Source of the DNA: an uncultured Lysobacter sp.
GTDB taxonomy: Bacteria > Pseudomonadota > Gammaproteobacteria > Xanthomonadales > Xanthomonadaceae
Direction: 5' to 3'
Length of the DNA stretch: 6,323 bases
Assembly: GCA_943913335.1 (NCBI GenBank)
Contig: CALTXS010000066.1
Span: forward strand, 1 to 6,323
The notes under the pieces were generated by a model. The model ran no database searches. It saw only the letters and a program-made list of their open reading frames with translations, and was not told the origin of the DNA. Each line of letters starts with the position of its first letter. The stretch's first letter is position 1. The position numbers and the translations under genes were made by a program. This document shows, piece by piece, positions 4,077 to 6,323 of this stretch.

Positions 4077-6218
4077 TTACTTGTTGTTGCCGTAGTTGTA
4101 GTACGTGTAGCCGCCGTAGCCGTAGGAATCGCCCTTTTTCAGGTCGTAACCCGACAGGATGGAACCCAGCACATTGGTACGCGAGGCGGTCAGTCGGGCC
4201 AAGGCGCCGGTGACGGCCTCGTTGCGGGTGGCATCGGCCGAGGCGACCAAGATCGTGGCTTCGGCCTTGTTGCCCAGCAACGGGGCATCGGCCAGGCCGA
4301 GGACCGGCGGACCGTCGAGCACGATGCCATCGAACTGGGCGGCCAGGGTGGCTAGCAGCGCTGACAGGCCCTCGCCGGCCAGCAGTTCCGGCGGGTTCGG
4401 CGGGATCGGGCCCGAGGTGATGACCGGCAGGCCATCGGCCGAGCGTTGCATGGCGGCGGTGACGTCGGCAGCACCCGAGAGCACGCTGGAGAGGCCGACG
4501 CCGTTGGGCAGGCTCATGAGCTTGTGGACCGAGGGGTTGCGCAAGTCGGCATCGACCAGGACCACACGCTTTTGCAGCTGGGCGATGTTGCGCGCCAGTT
4601 CCATCGCGGTGGTGGTCTTGCCTTCGGAGGCGTTGGGGCTGGTTACCAGCAAGCTGCCGGGCAGACCGTGGCTGGTGGCAAACTGCAGCGCGGTGCGGAC
4701 CGAGCGGTAGGATTCGGAGAAGGGCGAGCGCAGATCCAGTGCGGCCTCGGCAGGGGTGACGCCGTCGTCGAGACGCGGGATCACACCCAGCACCGGACGA
4801 CCCGTGAGCTGTTCGAGCTGCGGACCGTTGTGGACGGTACGGTCCATAAAGTGGCGAGCAAATGCGGCCAACACGCCCAGCATCAGGCCAAGCAACAGGC
4901 CGATGGCCAAGTTGAGCGGCAGACGCGGCTTGTAGGGCTTTTCCGGCACTTCGGCGCGGTCGACCACAAAGATATTGTTGGCACCGATACCGCCGGCGAC
5001 GCCGATTTCCTTGTAGCGCTGCAACAGGCCATCGTAGAGTTCGCGGTTGGTTTCGGCCTCGCGCTTGAGGATGTTGTACTGGATGCTGCGGTTCTGCAGG
5101 TCCAGGACATCGCCCTTGAGACCCGTAATGCGCGATTTCAGCAGGTTTTCCTGCTGCTGCGCGGCATCGTACTTGGCTTTGACGGAGGCGCGGACGTTGC
5201 CGATTTCGGCGGCGATCTGACGATCGAGTTCGGCGATCTGACCGGCCAGACGCTGCATGTCGGGGTAGCCCGGCTTGTAGGTGCGCAGTTGTTCCTGGTA
5301 CTCACCCGAGATTTTGGCGCGCTCGGTGCGCAGGTTCTGGATGACCGGATTGTCTAGCGTTTGCTGCAGGCCCAACCCATTACCGCTGGCGGCCTGGTTC
5401 CATTCGGCCTGCGCCTTGATGCGTTCCTGCTGGGCGGTGGCCAAGGCGCCGTTGAGATCGCCCAGGTTTTGCGCGGCGAGCGAGGGCTTGTCCTCGCCTA
5501 CCGAAATGATCTGCTGCTGCGAGGCAAAATTGACCAGCTCGGCCTCGGAGTCGGCCAGACGGGCTTTGAGTTGGGCCAGCCGTTCTTCGAGGTACTTGCG
5601 CGCATACGACGAGGCATCGAAACGGCGCTCGAGGTTAGCCGCAATAAAGGCATCGCCCCAGGCGTTGGCGATGCGCGCGGCAAAGGCGGCATCGGGCGAG
5701 TCGACATTGACCTTAACCAAGCGCGAGTTGCGCACCGGTTCGACGGTAATCATTTTCAGCAATGCATCGGCAACTTCGCGGCGCTGAGCCACGGCGCGCT
5801 CGACTGCCGGGAGCTTGTCATCAACCGCGTCCACTGCCTCTTTAAAATGCGGATCGGTGATCAGGTTCAAGTCCTGGGCAACGCGCTGGGCCTGCGACTG
5901 GCTGGCGAGCAAGGTGTATTGGGTCTGATAAAACTCATTGGCGATGGCGCCGCCGGCCTCAGTCGGCTGGATGCCCTCGACGTTGATGACCTGAATGGAC
6001 TCACGCTCGATCTGCAGCATGGAGCTGGCACGGAAGATCGGCGTGGCCAGCAAGGTCAACACCAGCGCCAAGGCCAAGCAAACACCGGCGATGGCTGCAA
6101 TCAGCATTTTGTTCTGACGAACGATGTTCCAGTACTGGAGCAGATCGATCTCGTCGTCGTCGCGGTCGAGTGCGGCGGGGCCGGTTAGCGGTGCGGCCAT
6201 GGCGGGTTGGTTGCTCAT
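4077..6218 (-). CDS. wzc: Wzc-type polysaccharide co-polymerase and tyrosine autokinase
   Basis: This 713-residue inner-membrane protein would control chain length and export of a Wzy-type polysaccharide, working with Wza. It has an N-terminal Wzz domain with a first membrane segment at about residues 38-57. A long periplasmic coiled-coil region follows (about 200-400). A GNVR-like region and a proline-rich stretch (VPEKPYKPRLP, 424-434) lead into the second membrane segment (about 436-453). The cytoplasmic BY-kinase domain has Walker A SEGKTTT (531-537, K534), Walker A' VVLVDADLRNP (552-562, D556 and D558), PPNPPELL (606-613) and Walker B GIVLDGPP (631-638, D635). The C-terminus carries a tyrosine cluster for autophosphorylation (Y691, Y699, Y701, Y704, Y706, Y707, Y709). 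The ATG at 6218 overlaps the stop of the upstream export gene and lacks a strong Shine-Dalgarno sequence, so it is probably translationally coupled. No cognate Wzb-type phosphatase gene is in the window. The stop codon lies just 7 bp from the end of an inverted integron cassette. Confidence 0.95.
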   Translation of the reverse strand: MSNQPAMAAPLTGPAALDRDDDEIDLLQYWNIVRQNKMLIAAIAGVCLALALVLTLLATPIFRASSMLQIERESIQVINVEGIQPTEAGGAIANEFYQTQYTLLASQSQAQRVAQDLNLITDPHFKEAVDAVDDKLPAVERAVAQRREVADALLKMITVEPVRNSRLVKVNVDSPDAAFAARIANAWGDAFIAANLERRFDASSYARKYLEERLAQLKARLADSEAELVNFASQQQIISVGEDKPSLAAQNLGDLNGALATAQQERIKAQAEWNQAASGNGLGLQQTLDNPVIQNLRTERAKISGEYQEQLRTYKPGYPDMQRLAGQIAELDRQIAAEIGNVRASVKAKYDAAQQQENLLKSRITGLKGDVLDLQNRSIQYNILKREAETNRELYDGLLQRYKEIGVAGGIGANNIFVVDRAEVPEKPYKPRLPLNLAIGLLLGLMLGVLAAFARHFMDRTVHNGPQLEQLTGRPVLGVIPRLDDGVTPAEAALDLRSPFSESYRSVRTALQFATSHGLPGSLLVTSPNASEGKTTTAMELARNIAQLQKRVVLVDADLRNPSVHKLMSLPNGVGLSSVLSGAADVTAAMQRSADGLPVITSGPIPPNPPELLAGEGLSALLATLAAQFDGIVLDGPPVLGLADAPLLGNKAEATILVASADATRNEAVTGALARLTASRTNVLGSILSGYDLKKGDSYGYGGYTYYNYGNNK

Positions 6219-6323
6219 CGGTTCGAGTACAGGATCCAGGTGGAAAGAATCGGGGCGATCTGGGTAAAGCGCTTAAAGTACAGCGCGCCCTTGGCTTCAT
6301 CGATGTAAATCACGTCATTGCCC
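6215..6323 (-). CDS. wza: Polysaccharide export protein, Wza family (C-terminal end only)
   Basis: Only the last 35 codons and the stop are in the window; the 5' part lies beyond 6323. The reading frame gives GNDVIYIDEAKGALYF followed by a stretch containing KRFTQIAPIL and ending LYSNR. This matches the typical end of the polysaccharide biosynthesis/export (Wza, Poly_export) family, where a 'GDVIYV' strand of the last SLBB-like domain is followed by a helix ending in a 'qi.Pil' pattern. Wza proteins form the outer-membrane channel for capsule or exopolysaccharide. The stop TGA (6217-6215) overlaps the ATG of the tyrosine kinase gene (ATGA), which implies translational coupling; Wza-Wzc pairs are the standard export machine. 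The family call rests on a short fragment plus strong context, so the symbol is a family-level label. Confidence 0.75.
   Translation of the reverse strand, partial: GNDVIYIDEAKGALYFKRFTQIAPILSTWILYSNR

Noticed and set aside
4446..6188. Several long plus-strand frames opposite wzc
   Set aside because: All lie antisense to a well-supported Wzc kinase with every motif intact; their translations show no known family.
1..6323. CRISPR array, tRNA or rRNA genes
   Set aside because: No regularly spaced repeats, cloverleaf-like segments or rRNA-like sequence were seen on either strand.

Overview
The window looks like part of an exopolysaccharide or capsule locus from a GC-rich proteobacterium. The codon use and protein style suggest a Xanthomonadales-like gammaproteobacterium or possibly a betaproteobacterium, but this is inferred from general appearance; no rRNA or marker gene is present. 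All the host genes lie on the minus strand, so the locus is read from high to low coordinates.

In transcription order, the window holds: the last 35 codons of a Wza-type outer-membrane polysaccharide export protein (6215-6323); a 713-residue Wzc-type bacterial tyrosine kinase and chain-length co-polymerase (4077-6218), overlapping the first gene by ATGA; a WecA/MraY-family polyprenyl-phosphate sugar-1-phosphate transferase (1881-2996); an unrecognised membrane-anchored protein with a helical-repeat middle and a beta-rich C-terminus (778-1884), also ATGA-coupled; a 173-bp spacer with no convincing terminator or promoter; and a small secreted Ala/Gly-repeat protein built like GfcA of group 4 capsule operons (56-604). 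Together they fit the start (WecA), assembly and length control (Wzc) and export (Wza) of a lipid-linked polysaccharide, plus two accessory envelope proteins.

The striking region is 3130-4070. It sits between wzc and wecA, on the opposite strand, with visibly less GC-biased codon use. It has the anatomy of a single integron gene cassette. A 5' boundary core G|TTAGAAC is followed by a 21-nt leader, one ORF with a Shine-Dalgarno sequence and GTG start, and a 3' attC recombination site very like that of aadA-type cassettes. The R'' box (TTCTAAC) is the exact complement of the R' box obtained by joining the cassette's last base (G4070) to its first bases (TTAGAA), as expected for a once-circular cassette. 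No second attC, attI or integrase gene is visible, so this looks like one cassette integrated at a secondary genomic site inside a polysaccharide operon.

The cargo is a 287-residue protein with a DUF4062-like (TIR/deoxyribosyltransferase-like) N-terminal domain and a probable winged-helix C-terminus, plausibly a stress or defence effector. Immediately upstream is a strong 19-bp-stem hairpin of REP/RAYT-repeat appearance (3079-3121), and a candidate sigma70-like promoter (3051-3079) that could drive the cassette gene. Bases 1-55 hold no gene I can support.
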